Assembly (NCBI GenBank): GCA_014338405.1
Contig: JTDE01001973.1
Span: 2,439 to 66,438 of the forward strand
Direction: 5' to 3'
Length of the DNA: 64,000 nt
From: Paragonimus skrjabini miyazakii
Taxonomy: Eukaryota > Platyhelminthes > Trematoda > Plagiorchiida > Troglotrematidae
In this document: positions 1 through 14,675 of the stretch, one piece after another
Position numbering within the stretch: position 1 is the stretch's first letter
How the letters are laid out: the number at the start of each line of letters is the position of its first letter
The notes under the pieces: model-generated
Told to the model about the DNA's origin: nothing
What the model saw: the letters and a program-made list of their open reading frames with translations, nothing else
The model's database searches: none
Translations under genes and position numbers: made by a program

Positions 1-3000
1 CAGGAAACCTCTCAACTGGTTAAGTGAAATGATTATATAGTTGATTTGTTTACACATCAGGTATGGACTCACAAAGACGGATAATAAAATTGAATTGAAC
101 TGCTAGAGGTGAAGCTCACAGTTTAAAGCGCTAATTACCGGTACACTTATTCTACCATAAGTCGATATGGTATAGTTCCTTCAACAACACTATGAGTGCT
201 GCCAATGAAATGTGGGACGAAAACCGCTCGATCTTCAAGGGCAGATTAACAGTAACCGAGCAGTTACGTGATCGTATGAAAAAGAAAACTATTCCGGTTT
301 TGTGTGTTGGAGTGGTTTAGTGTTTAAGTCTTCAGAAACAGAACCATTGTGCTCATCGACCAGAACCCATCAGTAACTTGTTCTTCTACTTTGTGTTATC
401 ATCAAGCTTACTTGTTGTGTTGATCTGAACGGGTACACCGATTAACAAACCAGCCCTAACAACTGTAACCATACTAGAAAGATTGAAACAAAGCCGTCAG
501 ATAATAACCAGTTACATCAGTAGGTTTATCTGTCGCCATACTCACTGCATAGAACTATTTAAAAAATGAATAACGAAGTTAGGAGCGTGCGTTCAACATT
601 TATTCTTGTGGTTCCAGCACTGCTTTATTCGAAGAAATGGAGTACTGTTCTCAAATAACAAACAGGTTCAATACTCAATGGTAAACAGTTGTCACCGCCT
701 TTTTATCCAATACGGCAGAAACAGCTTGTGCCATCAAGGGTCTGATATAGCTTTGAGTGTGGCTACTGTATGTAACAGTGATCCAAATCAGACATCACTA
801 TCTTATCCACTATACCCTTTCATCAGACAAGCAGCGGGTCATATAATTATGTGAATTTGGTTTGCTATATCGTTAGTTAAGAAGCTCTGCTCTTATACTT
901 AACATTCTAGGAAAGAATTTATGAAGAATGCATACTCAGAAATAATGGTTTGTGTGAGTAGCAGTTCAGATTAGTTGAGTAGAAGAACGCAACAAACATT
1001 GAAAATAAAAGATAATAGGTAGGTCTCAAAGGAACTGCACACCTGTGACAGAATTGGATTTCTACCAAGTTGACAAATTCTGTAAACAAAATTCGGTTTG
1101 TTATCCTTGCTATAAATACATCATGGGGGAAGCCCACTTAAAGCTTTGACCGAAAACAGTGAGTACTAATTTGAAAAAAACGACTAAAATTCAGAAAAAG
1201 CGTTTTTGTCTTTAAATAACAATATGCCACTCTCCCTGGTTTCTTGTTGTTTCGGCTTTTGGCCTTGTATTAGTGGGATCATAATCGAAAAACTGACTTG
1301 GTAGAGAGGGTAAAAAATGTGAGCAATGATTCAGCTGATCTCAACCCCATAAAAAAATATGGGGACTATATCAGTCTATCATTGCTTTTCTGGTAACCTT
1401 CCGTCGGTGACCGAAGTGTCTCAAGTTGTTGTAACTTAACAAGTCTGCATATTCAGAACGCCCTCCTCCTAACTACAGAGGCGGGATACACATATTGACA
1501 CAGGCAGTGCTCTTTCGGACGACTGGGAATATTGAGGAAGTACCTTGTGATTGGTGTTTACTGACATTTATTCTGCTTGACAAAGATAGTCGGTTGGAAT
1601 GTATTCGTTACAAGTTTGCCCTTGGTAGGTTTGGCGCAAGCCACAACGCAGTACAATCAGGCCGTTATAAGTAAATGAATGGACAAATGAATAAATGGGG
1701 TTCAACGTGAACCAGGCATTTCGTATGGTTCCACAAAATCTTCACCTAATTTTAGCCGGCCTTTAAAAGTATGGCTTAAACACTGTGTTCACTTGATTTA
1801 AAAAATGTACATCGCCGATATTGTCAGGAGCCAATCACTTTGCTAACGGAGGGTTTCAGAGAAAGTTTAACGTCATCAACACAACTCAGTAAAAAAAACC
1901 TCCATGGAACTACAAACTCACGAGGTCAAATGCTGTAGTGCACAGAATGTGATCAGTATTTTGCTTTAAGAGGCAACCTTGAATGAATGACGAACAGCCG
2001 AAAGTATTCCTCAGCGAAGCCTGCATTTTATTTCGAGTCAAAAGTGAACAAACAGTTCATTACGATCTGCAATCCGAAACAAACAAAATGCTGGCACCCA
2101 CCGGGTCACAACATTGTATACTAAACTAGTCATTTCGTTAATTCTAGCGCAAAACACCGTTTCGGATTGGTACTGATGTTCTGCTCTGGTAAGGTAATCC
2201 AAGCTCAGCAACACATGCAGAAGTCAACGACAAGTCATTGGTTAGCCAGAACACCTTGGCAAAAGTATCACTGAAGAAGATTTTCTCCGGAAGAGAAAAG
2301 TACTTGTTGATTATTAATCATTTTAGCGATGTTTTTGAAATCTATCTGGTGCCAACATGACAGATGAAATTAGACATGCCGCGCTGTCAATTTGCCCCAA
2401 TATGGGCCACCAGAGAGGCTGTTTTCAAGTAGTTTACGGCAGTTCGACAGCTCAAAATCTCATGAAATTATTTAGAGATCTGACTTGTCAGTTTGTCAGC
2501 CCAGGCCATAGTAATTGGAATAACAGAATAGGGTTTGTTGTACAAGCTGTGGAAGGATTATTAATGAGGAAAAGGTCATCGTTAATTATCAAACCGATCA
2601 TATGAGAGCGCTCATTCGGTTGATGGACAGTTTTGTAGGGTTCCAGAGCCATGACTCCAATCAGACTGCAAGCAGGACTGCTGAGATCTTTCTAAAAAGT
2701 CAACAGAAATGAATATTTCAACGACATTATTGTAATGATCGCGGATCAATTTATACTGGAAGCCGACAAACTTTGGAATCAAGCTCTCGAAAGCCGAGGA
2801 AGAGAAAAGGGATTAGAGTTATAAAAATAAGCAACACTGTGACCCGTAGGAATCGCGTCCTTTCGACAAACTGTTAGCAGAGAGAAAATTACTGATTTGG
2901 GAACGCCCGCGAGTGCCTATTAGGAATGTGCTCAATGCTAAGATGGACAACTGTAGGATGATAAGATGTGGTGAACGTTGTGGAGTGAACAATATAACTA

Positions 3001-3039
3001 CGGGCGAACTCTAACCTCAAAGCAACCCAAGGTTATTAG
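1..3039. other. non-coding, nothing recognised
   Basis: Open frames here (for example 606-854 and 2357-2605) lack coding-like composition, splice signals and family motifs. No repeat shared with the rest of the window was noticed. Confidence 0.5.
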
Positions 3040-3135
3040 TTCTTTTGAAAAGAGGCTAGCTGAACAGTCTACAGGACTGTGAAAGCTGCAGTCATTTGCG
3101 AGTGATGGTCTATTGATATAAACTGCGCCAACTGA
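3040..3135 (+). repeat. SINE-like element, 3' tail only
   Basis: GAAAAGAGGCTAGCTGAACA, then AAGCTGCAGTCATTTGCGAG and TGATGGTCTATTGATA align with the 3' part of the element at 52766-52982 at roughly 70 percent by eye. No tRNA-like head is visible upstream, so it is a 5'-truncated copy. Confidence 0.5.
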
Positions 3136-6100
3136 CTGACAAAAACTAGAACATTTGAAAGATATTTCTGCACGAATCAATTTACTAATCCATTTAGAGG
3201 TCATCCAAGGCCCGTTGGAGAAGTACATGCTGTTTTGAGCCAAATCTAATCAAGCATGGTAGATCCTGTTAAACTGATCGATATAAACTGGGCCCACAGA
3301 CGAATACAATTCAAAGTTTAGTAGAAATACTATAACATCTGTTTAGTTTGTTTGGAAGCATGATAACTGAGCGTAACAGATAGCCGCAAGTCAAATCAGA
3401 TATATACAAGGCTTCTTGGTCAACCAACAGTTGTCACCGATCGTCCTACAGATTTTCACTTTCTAGTACATACTACTTCATCGATTGCTTCATGCAAACG
3501 TAGGTGCTTGCTGTACGTTGCAATGTTGCTGATGTTTGTACTTGGATAGTGCAACCACAGCCATCTTCTTTCAGGGACCATAATCCTAGTCTTTATTTGG
3601 TTTGTTTGCATCTTACATCTCTCTAGGGGTTTATCACGACACTTATATCTCTGAACATCTGGAGATAAGCCTTTGAGAAACGGTCGATTCGCTGGCTTTC
3701 TGACAGCTTCAATTATCTTACGCCAGTGACGTTATCTGGATGGTCTCATACAGAAAACTGTCACTTAACGCACTTTGTTGCAATTTAAACCACAAGATTA
3801 TGATGGATTGCGGACATTAAGATTCACCATGTCAAACTAGCCGTAATTTATATATGCTGTGTTTTCACCTATTGTAGTTCGTAATTTATCGATAAACGTA
3901 ACCCAGTGACCCCGTGAAGCTAACTGTAAGAAATTACGAGAAAGTATGCACACGTCAAGTTGCATTTACTAAGAGCTACTTGGTACTTTAGTGTGACCGT
4001 ACGGCTGAAACTCACACAATGGTCACCTATACTTTCAAATGCTTTTCAAGGACAGGCATGAAGAAAACTAGCATGGACGAAACGCCCAAAAATACATTTC
4101 TATCTCTGTCAAAATGTTTTAGTTTGCAAACCGAGTGGAGTAGATCAAGTATCGAAAGAGCACCTAATCACTTGTGTACCGTATAGCCTGAAGAAGGTTG
4201 AGGAAATCTATAACCTCTGTGAAAAACATAATACAATTGAGAAATTTAGGTATATCCAAGGCAATGCATATTACAATGCTAGTGAACATTCATGGTTTGT
4301 ACGAAACAAATATAAGGATATTGTTACAAATTAATTGGTGAAACTTTTAGAGATAACGAACTTTACAGAGAAACAATGGTGTGTTGCTATAGGCAACGAG
4401 GTGAACGCCTTAAAAACAATGTATAACACACTGTAAAATTGTTGACTTTTAAAGAGTACGGTGCTCTGCGTCAAGGTGTTTAACGAGCTTTTTCGATGAC
4501 CAACAAAATATGTTACTTATTGGTACTTCATGTTGCATTGATGTCCGAGGTAAACTGTATCACCTAGAGACCATCATTTAGAAGAGACCACCTGCTGCCA
4601 TTCCTATCGGGAGTCTTTGTAGGGTATTATCGCGTACACAATGAGTTGAAGTTTTTGCGAACAAAAGAACAATATAGAACGTTTACGTTGAAACCCGGAA
4701 GTTTTTGCTGAAATACACGTAAGATTTAATAAAGCTTTGAAAATAATTGTATGGACAACACCTTCGTGAATTACAAAATTTCCACATAATATTTTTATTT
4801 AGAGCGGTTGCACAATCTTCTCGCGTCCACTATAAATTGATTATCTATACTCTAGTCGTTGAAACTATTTTCTCTATCGTTAATTATAAAATCGAGCGAA
4901 ATATGGCAAAACTCTGGCAACCTCGTAATTATCTAATGTAGTATACTTCATTTTCAGAAACAAATCTCGCTTGTTTCCAAAAATTCTTCCACACTGTCCT
5001 AGTTAACATGACTGTCCAATAGTTAAAAAAATCTTTGTTTTTCATCTGAGCGTTTGGTCTCATAAATCAATAAATTTGCCTGAAATGTACGGCAAATTTC
5101 TGTCCACAATTGCAGTTTGTTCACTGCAGCAATGACTGAGCAACTAAAGGTAAACTGTAAATAAAATTTCAGCACTACTTAAGTCATGGAAATCTTTGGT
5201 TTATTACTGATAATGTTACATTGGGTGTGATGGTGAATTTGAGTATCACACTGCTCGAGCTCACACGGTAAAGAGTATTTCATCCAAAAGCGCGTTACAT
5301 TTACCGCAAGTAATTGCTTAACGATAATTCAGAACAAATACGACGAAAGTCACACTAACCATCGATCAATAAAACTTGTAATCGCAGGTTGATGGTTGTG
5401 CTCAGTTACTACAAGTAATTAAAACAGCAGGATTAAAGAAACCTGGTTTCAATCGATCTGTTAAATCAGTTAGAAATTCAGGATTCTTAATCTCAGACAT
5501 TCTAGGTCTGGTCTGGTAACTGCATAATCGGATATGTATCAAGCTTTGTGTACCCAAATTAGTCTTCAACATCTCCGACGTTTGCTGTTATTTCTACAGC
5601 ACAATGCCATAAAACGCGATAGGTTAACTTGTTTCGTTCACATTCTTGTTCACTGTTCTACAATATTCTTGCTTTCTATTGACAAGCTCAATAGCAAAGT
5701 TCTGCCAGTGACTGTTAAATATCTAGTGATTCTTTTTGCGTTTAAATGCAATGAAGACAAACATGTTGGACTTTCTTGATGTTGTATCACGAAACGATTT
5801 CCTAACTTCCTTGCTATAGTGGGTTACAGCTTTATGAATGCGAACGACTAAAAATTTAACCTTTTCAGTTAGCGTGGATCGAGGTTTTGTCACTATGGCG
5901 TAATCAAGTTTTGAAACAATCTACTCCCATTACGGAAAGTCAGGAGTGGTTTTCCTCAGAAGAAATGTTTCTTACGTCAGTTGTAGTTGTTGTTTGATTG
6001 ATGATAATTATCTCGTTTGGTTTATCCTTACCGTGCCACTTGTTTGCTGCATGACGTTTGTTTGAGACAGCTTTCATAAACACGGTTTATGTTCCCAAGT

Positions 6101-9059
6101 CGACTTCCAATTAATACCCGTTTACACATAAAACCTAAGACCTAATGAAACAACCGGAAGATTCTGCTTTATATTCACAACTAGGTCCGTATGTTTGGAT
6201 TGTATGTATGAAAAAGCTTCAGAGAATGACCGTGATAGCTTAAGTTGATCCCGGAGAAATTTCCCCGCTACCAGTGTATTTTAATCTTTCTTTAATATGT
6301 AACTCCACTATGGCACCCGGGACAGTTGTACAATGCACAGTTGAGTACGGTTAACGAGTATCAACTCTTCAGTTGCAGGAAGAGTGTAAAACAATGTTTG
6401 AGCTTCGTTGGTTCTTATTCTTAGATATAGTATAGTTAACTAGCAGTGAGAACTCGGAAACTATTGGTGACAGCATCTCATATTGAGAGGTCTGTAATAA
6501 AGAACAACGGTTTGAAAAATACACAAACGATCAGTTTTGTGTACGTTAGGTTACCCTTGTCTAATATTGGAAAGTCAGTAGAAAATGGTATCACCTACTA
6601 ATTTATGTTTTTATTCTTGCATTGAGATTTCTTTAACGAATAACTTCTCCCAAACGCCAGCATATATGGAGCCAGTAATAACTCCCCAATTATATAACAA
6701 CAGAAAATCACGGGTTAATTGTGCAAATCAGCGATCGCTGAGACGTTCATTTGGGTAGTCACGAACAGTTCAACGTACACACATAAAATGACATCTATAA
6801 CACGAGGTTTTACTGTGAACGTTCACGTTTCCAACTTTCAGGTTGTATATGTACACTTTAAATATACCCAGTGATAAGCCTGACCAACTCTAGCCCGTCA
6901 CAACCACCCGCTGACAATTGATATGAAAAGAAATGCAGAAAAGTTGGACAAAACGTTTCACACTTTCATGAAAACAGTTCAGACCGCAGAACTGAGCTAA
7001 TGTTCGCAGCTCTCATAACATGCTTGCAAATATAATATATGAACAATCTTAAAAGACCAAAATAAACTACCACAGGCAAGTCTTTTGGGGATAGTATCAT
7101 GTAAAGTCACGTAGAAACACTTCGATTCTAAAAATATGTGATTTAAACCCTTTTGATTTTCTTTAAAGCTTATAGAAAATACCGTAAGCACCGTTTGTTG
7201 TTTTAACCATAAGTGTTTCCCTGCTATCAAAGTAATCACAACCAACTGTTTGCGTTACATTATTTCCTCATATGGACAAGTTCTTTCCATGTATGGTTCA
7301 GCATCACTTGGGTATGCCTTCATATATTAACCAATGTGTATACATGTTCACTAAATACAAAGTGTATTTAATTTAGCAGAGGTAGGTGGGTAACAGGGGA
7401 CAAACTACTTATTAATCGGACCATAGAAAATGAACTGTCTGTTTATAGGTACAAAACAGAACGCCCACCGAATGAATATATCGTTTGAGCCAGTAAGAAT
7501 TATATACCACATGAAAATTCAAAGCGTCTCGATAGAATATATCGATTTACGATAGCCACTATCGGGAAGATAAAGGAATTCTTAAGATAACGAAAGGTGA
7601 TACGTTTTCAGTATAACTTGGATGATTTTAGTGACTTTTTGATTATTACGAATACATACGTATCACTCCTCATGACGAAATGTTAAATGAAAGCAAAAAT
7701 GAAGTTGGTATTAAAGCGTGTGGTTCGTTACCATTTGGAATCAATTCATATGGAGAGATTACTTGAAATTTGGTTTGTTTCATTCAGATAGATTATTCCT
7801 TGTACGAAGAACACGTGACAAGACATTTACGGTAGGGTTATTGCATACACATAGCATTATGCAGTCACGATCTGTTGTGCGCAGGAAAAGGCCAAATTAT
7901 GTCAATCTGGCTGAACCTTTTCGGCGACCTCTAGGATCTATAGTATAGATCATTCTTTCGTGTAGCTTGTTAACTAGGGGAATTGTTGGCATTATGTACA
8001 CACATGTTACAAAATTGTAAAAGTATAAAAAATTCAAAATTGTTGTGCAGATTGTCGTTTATCAATTACCACAAAATTGAAACGAAGCAATAATTAAATA
8101 TTCATGCGTTTTGGAGAACAACGTGAACTTACTTGATTACTGTTAACAAAATGCTAAGAAGCTGATGCTAAGGTTGTTGATCTTGTACAGAACATTGGTG
8201 TGAAGTCAAACCATTTGCATTATTTGTCGGGTATTATGTGTCTTACATTCATTTTTGAGATTACTGGACAACTTCCATCTACACGGTGATACAAATGGAT
8301 AAGATATGCACCATCTGTATTGTTGAGAATTTTGAGCAACGAAGCAGAACTCATTCTCAGTAGTGTTCCGTGACCCTTCGCCTTATAAGAGATACGAGGT
8401 GAAAACTAGAGAACCAGAACTCTTGCATGGAGAGAAACAAGCTGCCTAAGAAAAAGCAACCGTGAAACTTTCTTTCTAAGAATGTACTTTTTTAAGTGTA
8501 CTGAAGTTGGCGGTAGATTTCTCTTTTTTATTCTTGCCGCTGGAGAGTGGCAAGTTAAAGGAAAAATTATTATTGTGTACCGTTATCTGAATGAATGTTT
8601 TCGAAACATTTACCTCTATTTTAATGATTCCAATGACCACATTCGAAACGGAGAGATCGCTGTTCAGTCAACCGAACCACACTTCTAATGCATTCATCCG
8701 TATATGTCCCCTAATTATCTTGCTCAACTTGTCGTGTAAGCATTCACTACAATAACCTCTTTGCCCTAAATCTAAGGGGATGGGTTAAGTTACCAAAGCG
8801 GCTATATGAAGTCAGTTATACGAACGGCTGTTTTCTGTAATTCTCATTGAGCTTGTACAATTACGTGAGGCACATGCGTTTTATACATGAAAAATTAGAG
8901 CAAGTTAAATGTGTCATTAGAATCATAGACATGGGGCAGATCACAGACTGCTGGAGGGGAGTGGGAGTGTTGGTGACTGTGGTATTATCATTCGTGCCTG
9001 CCGTGAGACATGCATTCGGCGGTGTCAAGTGGTTCACGCATGCTTGGGTTTCAAGTGGC
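3136..9059. other. non-coding, nothing recognised
   Basis: AT-rich sequence with short chance frames only. A short phrase near 6861-6895 (tatacccagtgataagcctg) resembles 23283-23315 (tatacccaatatgtcgagcc), possibly old repeat copies too small to define. Confidence 0.5.
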
Positions 9060-9390
9060 TGTGGAATAGTTGGCCTAGAGAGATGTAGGGCTTGCAAGAA
9101 CTGTTTTTGGGCACACAAACGGGGGTTGTAGAGTCTGATGGCAATTGCCTCGGTTGTTGATAGTAGTCGCAATCTGACAGCTCTGGAGCGGGCTTGACAA
9201 ACCTTGCAGATGACTCGGAAGGCTTCATCCGGCTCAATTCGATTACCAGTGTCAATTAGATTTCACTGGAAATGGACTTTATCAAACTGTTGCGAAGCCA
9301 TTTTGGGAGGTGTTCACGAATCCTTTCCGATAGCCGCCTTGTGGTTCTCCCAACGTAACCGGCTTGACAACAACAAGTGAGAGAATAAAC
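9060..9390 (-). mobile_element. Penelope-like element remnant: GIY-YIG endonuclease domain
   Basis: Penelope-like retroelements carry a reverse transcriptase followed by a GIY-YIG endonuclease. From 9390 to 9256 the frame reads VYSLTCCCQAGYVGRTTRRL and then SERIREHLPKW, matching the Y...YVGRT..L..R..EHLP core of that endonuclease with the upstream Cys cluster. It stops at TAA (9256-9258). A second frame from about 9253 gives DTGNRIEPDEAF, then LLSTTEAIAIRLYNPRLCAQ, the family's usual C-terminal block with the catalytic Glu and the Cys-x-Gln-Lys signature. The two pieces are joined by a frameshift and a small deletion where the AQHL-type segment should be. No reverse transcriptase was found upstream (9391-9800), so this is a truncated, inactive copy. 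Confidence 0.82.
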
Positions 9391-11100
9391 ACAAAAAGAC
9401 GAAAGATGCGGCTATGTTTATTCCGTCAGGACATGACACATCGTCTGACATGGAACACCCAACATGGTCAGCGGTATCAACTCCGTCTGCAACGTTAGTA
9501 TCGGTGCCAACAGTACACTGCTGTGCTCGTTGTTTAGCACGGCTCACGAACACTGCCACAACAGTTAGTCAGCTTTTGTCACACAGTTCCGTACGACGCA
9601 TCAATGACCAACCAATGTTATAAAGCATGCCGAACAACTCACCCCGTATTGACGTTGCTACACGGAATAAACGGTCCATCGGTGAGGATTTTCGACATAA
9701 GGACTTGTATACCTTCACTTCACAAGCAGATTGCAATCAGTAACCATTCACACAGCAACGCATCCGTTCATCATATCTCACAAGATTCCACCGTTTAAGA
9801 TGGTAATTTTCAAAGAACAAAAACACCTACTCCGTTATCTGGATGTTGACATGTTCTAACATTTTAATTTGCAATTTTGTCATTTACGTAAAGTCGGTAC
9901 ACTGCTACGTATGTGACATACATGCATTTCTATTGCCATTACTCATCTTCCTAATATAAGTAACATGTACGCTAACATTATGCATCAATCTCAATCAAAT
10001 CACTCCCCTCACTAAAGTACTAGCAGACGGAACAAAACAATTACTGGAGGAACAACATGAAAAGTAATGACAAGATTTACTAAAAAGTGGGAAAATATGA
10101 ACTTCATTGTGTTGCCCAGAATATTAATTCGTGCGTTTTGGTCATACGAAATTCTGCAACTGAACCACAACAGTTAAACACATCTACAGAGTGGAAGTTA
10201 CAAATGAAGAGATCGATTATGCGGACTATTTGAAGAAGCAAACTTCCATTGAATTTATGGGGTTTTATTCTCTAAATCACGTAAATATATTGAAATATGA
10301 AAATCATTAACATGCCTTGGAGGAGAGGAGATGAATGAAAAGCAATTGACATTAGCGTTATTTTTTCAAAAAGGCTTAGCTAGACAGACAAACAATATTT
10401 GGTCTAGAACGGTTGCAACCAGTTGCCAGCTTTAATCAGCCTCACTGAAAGAAAACCGTCTAAACTAAATTCAAATGAAGATACAACAGCAATTAAAGAT
10501 AACAGCTTGCTAGAATGTCCTTTCACCTAAAGAGCTTTCCTGTGTCATTGAAACGTGACTAAGTAACCAATGATTCCAAAATTTCAATGGAGCTATCTCG
10601 AACATTTTCACAAACTCGATTTCGTTTTCACTTACATTTTAATCTTTAAACAAAAATTCAAAGTCGTTCAACCGATATTGTTAGCAATAACAAAATGTGT
10701 ACAGATTGTGAACAAAATTCGCTCATTCCCAGTTTGCCTGTCTGCAATTTATGTACGCATGCCAAACTCTAAAATCCAAACAGATTAATAGCATGGGATA
10801 ATATTTTATTTGCTTAAAACCTGTTTGAAGTAAATTTTCAAGTAAACTCTGATTCAAAAAACCTTCTTAACATTTGGGGTAAACACCACTTTCATTAACG
10901 TGCGGACGTCGATTTTGACTGTGCCCTTGATGTACTTTGATTCTTTTTATTAATAAAATGCGGAAATAAACTTCTTGTTGGGGATTTCAGACACGCACTC
11001 CATTCTACAGTTTAAAGAAAGACTGTTGTGTTTATAGGCAAAGTGGGTTTAGACATATTTAAAAGCTGCATTTATTGATTTGGCTATCGCTGTCCTACAG
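9391..11100. other. non-coding, nothing recognised
   Basis: The reverse transcriptase expected upstream of the Penelope endonuclease was looked for on the minus strand and not found. Frames at 9414-9798 are GC-richer and may be older element sequence, but carry no motif. Confidence 0.45.
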
Positions 11101-11143
11101 AACTGTTATGTACCGGCCAACGTATTTGTAATGTTCCCTGCAG
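11101..11143 (+). CDS. candidate 43-nt micro-exon
   Basis: A strong acceptor (ggctatcgctgtcctacag) is followed after 43 nt by a perfect donor, CCTGCAG|gtaagt. Two of the three frames are open; one reads NCYVPANVFVMFP. Flukes use many very short exons, so the size is plausible, but no neighbouring exon was identified on this strand. Both splice sites being near consensus at this distance is the only evidence. Confidence 0.35.
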
Positions 11144-12871
11144 GTAAGTGATGGATCAGACTGCTCCTGAGAACGTGCCAATCTGAAGCGGTTAAATTTG
11201 TGCCAAGCGTAAGATCTAAACTGGGCGTGTTGCGGCAAATGCAATTACGCAGTTTGTGACCACGAGGTTTTCCTCTCTTCCGTGAAGTGTTTAACCTAAT
11301 CAGTCCATCTTTTGAGTGCAAGCTGACCACAGTGTGATTCAAATTAATTTGCCGAATTTTTCGTGTTGCTTCTATTTTCAGAGCATCAAATCAAACTTTC
11401 CTTTTCGAACCGTTTACACTATATTTTAGCATGTGCCCTTTGTGGAAATCGCTATCATAAATAAAAAATTAACTCCACTATTACTGGGGGCTTGTCGTCG
11501 AAGCAATAGGCTTGTATATGGTAGGATTACCTTAACGAAATATCTTTCTTCTTTTCATTGAAGCATTATTTTATTAGTCTAGTGATTCCAGGAAAAACTG
11601 CCGCTCACAAACGATAGTCGGTCGCTAAAGTACAATTAACAGCAACAACACTTGACCGACAGATACGGATGGTTTGGTGGGTCTCTACATTTAATGAAAC
11701 CAGCTCTGTCGTATTCAAAGGTGTACTATGAATTCCTGAAGTGCGACCATCTTCCGAGCCAGTTTATCGACAAAGTGTCAGAGTTAAACAACTGAGTTGC
11801 TGTAGTTAAGGTCGTGAAAAGTAGCAACCGACTGTCCAGTCAAAACGCAAGGACGCTTGCCGCCCAATGTTAGTGGTAAAAACTGTTGTACCTCCACAAA
11901 ATGGGTGTTGTTTTTCCAATAGATTGGGATTGCATGATTTTGTCGAGACTGTTATTGTTTTTTTTCACGATTCGGTTGCAAAGCACACAATACTTTCCAC
12001 GGCCGGTGTTCAAACACTGACTGTGATTTTACGTTTTAGCTATGTTGACTCGTGGATGATTATTATGTGATTGTGGTAGAAAAGATGTACGTGATACTTC
12101 CATTATATCCACATTTAGATGACTGCCGATGGGCACTATCTTCGGAAAATGTATCAAGAATCTCAAGGCCAACACTTATTTTCGAAACGGGTTGACTGAA
12201 AATCTTTTTTCTGCTTTGCACAACCAGAAAGTATGACGATCATACTTCCACCTTCTCCAGGTTTTGATTTTCATTTTTCAAAAACACCCGTAGTGATGTT
12301 AGGAAACATTACTATAAATCCATGTCACTACGTCAATAAAATGAACAAAAATATATCCTGCACAATAAACCGTGCAGACCAGGGTCGTCGTAATACAAGC
12401 GGTTTAGATCACACAGGAATCCGTTTATTGAAAACAGAACACACTTTCAGCAAACTTTAACCGAGTTTAAGACGACACATAATGAAGCTCGGTTTGTACG
12501 GCAATAATACAACAGACGCGAAATAATTGTCATATTGTAATACGCACTAAAAGAACCATTCATCTCATACGGGGATAAACTCAATTTTAATGGTCAAATC
12601 TAAACTTTTGTTGTAACACGCTCATCCTTCCTGACGCGCTCGGTGTTTTTTTCCACTGTTTATTATTCTTCAAATGTTTACACGAGCAAGAAACCAGTTC
12701 GAAAGTTTACTTGAGCTTTAAAAACGTATCATGTTACTATTAACTCTCTCTGATAAGGAAGAGACTAAAAGTGGCCACAACATGATTTAACGTGAAATTC
12801 AATGATGGTAGCAATGTTAATTTACAAAATATCACTTTAAAACGTATATTACTTCCCCCGCCAATCAGATC

Positions 12872-12900
12872 GTGTATATATATTCATATATATATATATC
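12872..12900. repeat. short (TA)n tract
   Basis: An interrupted TA dinucleotide run of about 28 nt, TATATATATTCATATATATA and following. Simple sequence, no further role seen. Confidence 0.8.
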
Positions 12901-14675
12901 CACAGCCCACATTGTTCCCGTTAGATTAACCACTGTTAAATTTCAAACTGCCGTATTGTAGTAACTATTACACAGTAAAAACCAGGTACCACAGCGCATC
13001 CATTTCTATCAATGTGTGTTTTCGAGACAGTGTCTACCGTATGTATTACAATCCCCCTAGACTATGTACGTGTGTGTGTGCTATGTATATACTTGTACTT
13101 CAAAGTTTATCCTGCGAGTTGATAATCAAAAGTTAGACGGAGAAATATCGCACGAACAAGGTAAATGTGTTTAGTCCAGACTGTCGCAGACCACATTACA
13201 TGAACGGAAGTTCTCACTCTCTAGAGTGAACCGAAATATCTGATCAGCAAAGCGGATAGGTTATCAGTGAGCAATTGTATAGACCATTTAGAAAATTAAG
13301 GGATGTTATGGGAACTAAAAGATTCATACCTGAGGTTGTGGGCAATGAAATACTTTTGTGTTATTTGACATGCACAGGCATTGTCTGTGGATGCAGAGAA
13401 ATAGTTTGACCCGCTAGACGAATCTGGGGGTATGTGCAAAAAATTACTCCGTACTAATTACAAATTAATTTCTGATCTGTGATAAGGCAAAAGTCGAAGG
13501 TGTTGCTACGAGGAAAATCATGTCACTTGTCTCATCTATTAGACTTGACTTCGTCATTGCATTTTAGCATGCACTATCTATGCCTAATCGGTGAGGATGA
13601 AATTTCAAGCCTTTTTTGCCTGGACTAATTCGATTGGTAACCTCGTGAATAAAACTTGTGGAATCGGTTGTAAATGGCCCCGAGGGATGTATCGTTGAAT
13701 ATAAAGGACGGTGAAACTTGAATATATACGTCATTAAATGTCAAGCCGGATGAGGGTGTGCACAAGTTCGACAAGTTTTGGGAGAATTCAGTCTGGCTAA
13801 CCTATTGAACCATAAGATCTGGGAGTAAATACAAAGTTAGTAGGTTCGTAACAAACAATAATTTCAGCACTTATCTCAAAATAAAAATGTAGCTTCGCAA
13901 ACCAACGGAAATTTGTGATTTGTACTCGACTGATACGTCATGACCACTTGGAGTGAACAAATCAGCTATTCTGTTTCCATTCAAAATTGTAGTAAAACAT
14001 GTGTGTAGCTCATTATTAGTCGATGACACACTTATGAGTAGTCCTTTGAGTATCCTCAACAACAGAACAATAACATAGAGGTCAACATATTATCGTCGTT
14101 AGCTTGTGGATTGAAATTGAACTCCAGGCCCGGCCAGTATAACAAATAACTGATTAGCTCTAACGGAAGCAAAACTGAAGTCCTGGAGTTCGTTTTGAAA
14201 CGGATCAACACGATATTTTTCAATGAATACGAAGTCGCAGATCAAGGGTTTTTCACTGTTTAACTTCAAATTGGCAAACTGTTTTTATTGTCGTCAACTG
14301 AAAGGCGGAAATATTACACGAGAGTTCTATGTATTTTGAGCAGTCCTTTGCGGATAACTGGCCGATCGTATAAGCCGGTTGGTTGAGAAACCTTCGTTAA
14401 GGTTGTGGCACCGACTAAGCAACGAACAGTGGTTTAACGTTCAATCTTGTTGCGACAGATTAAATGTAAAAATAACTGCCACATTAACTTTAAAACTCAG
14501 TCCTAAAAGAGGTCGCGGTCTACGTTTGTGCTACAATTATACAATAACTGTTCCAAAATTTGAGTTTATCTGGTGGTATGTCAGGACGGAATGGTGCTGC
14601 TTTGAACTTCTCGGTTACCTTAATGTAGCCTCGGTAAAGTCATAAGCTATGTGACTGACCTTAATCACGCACTGC

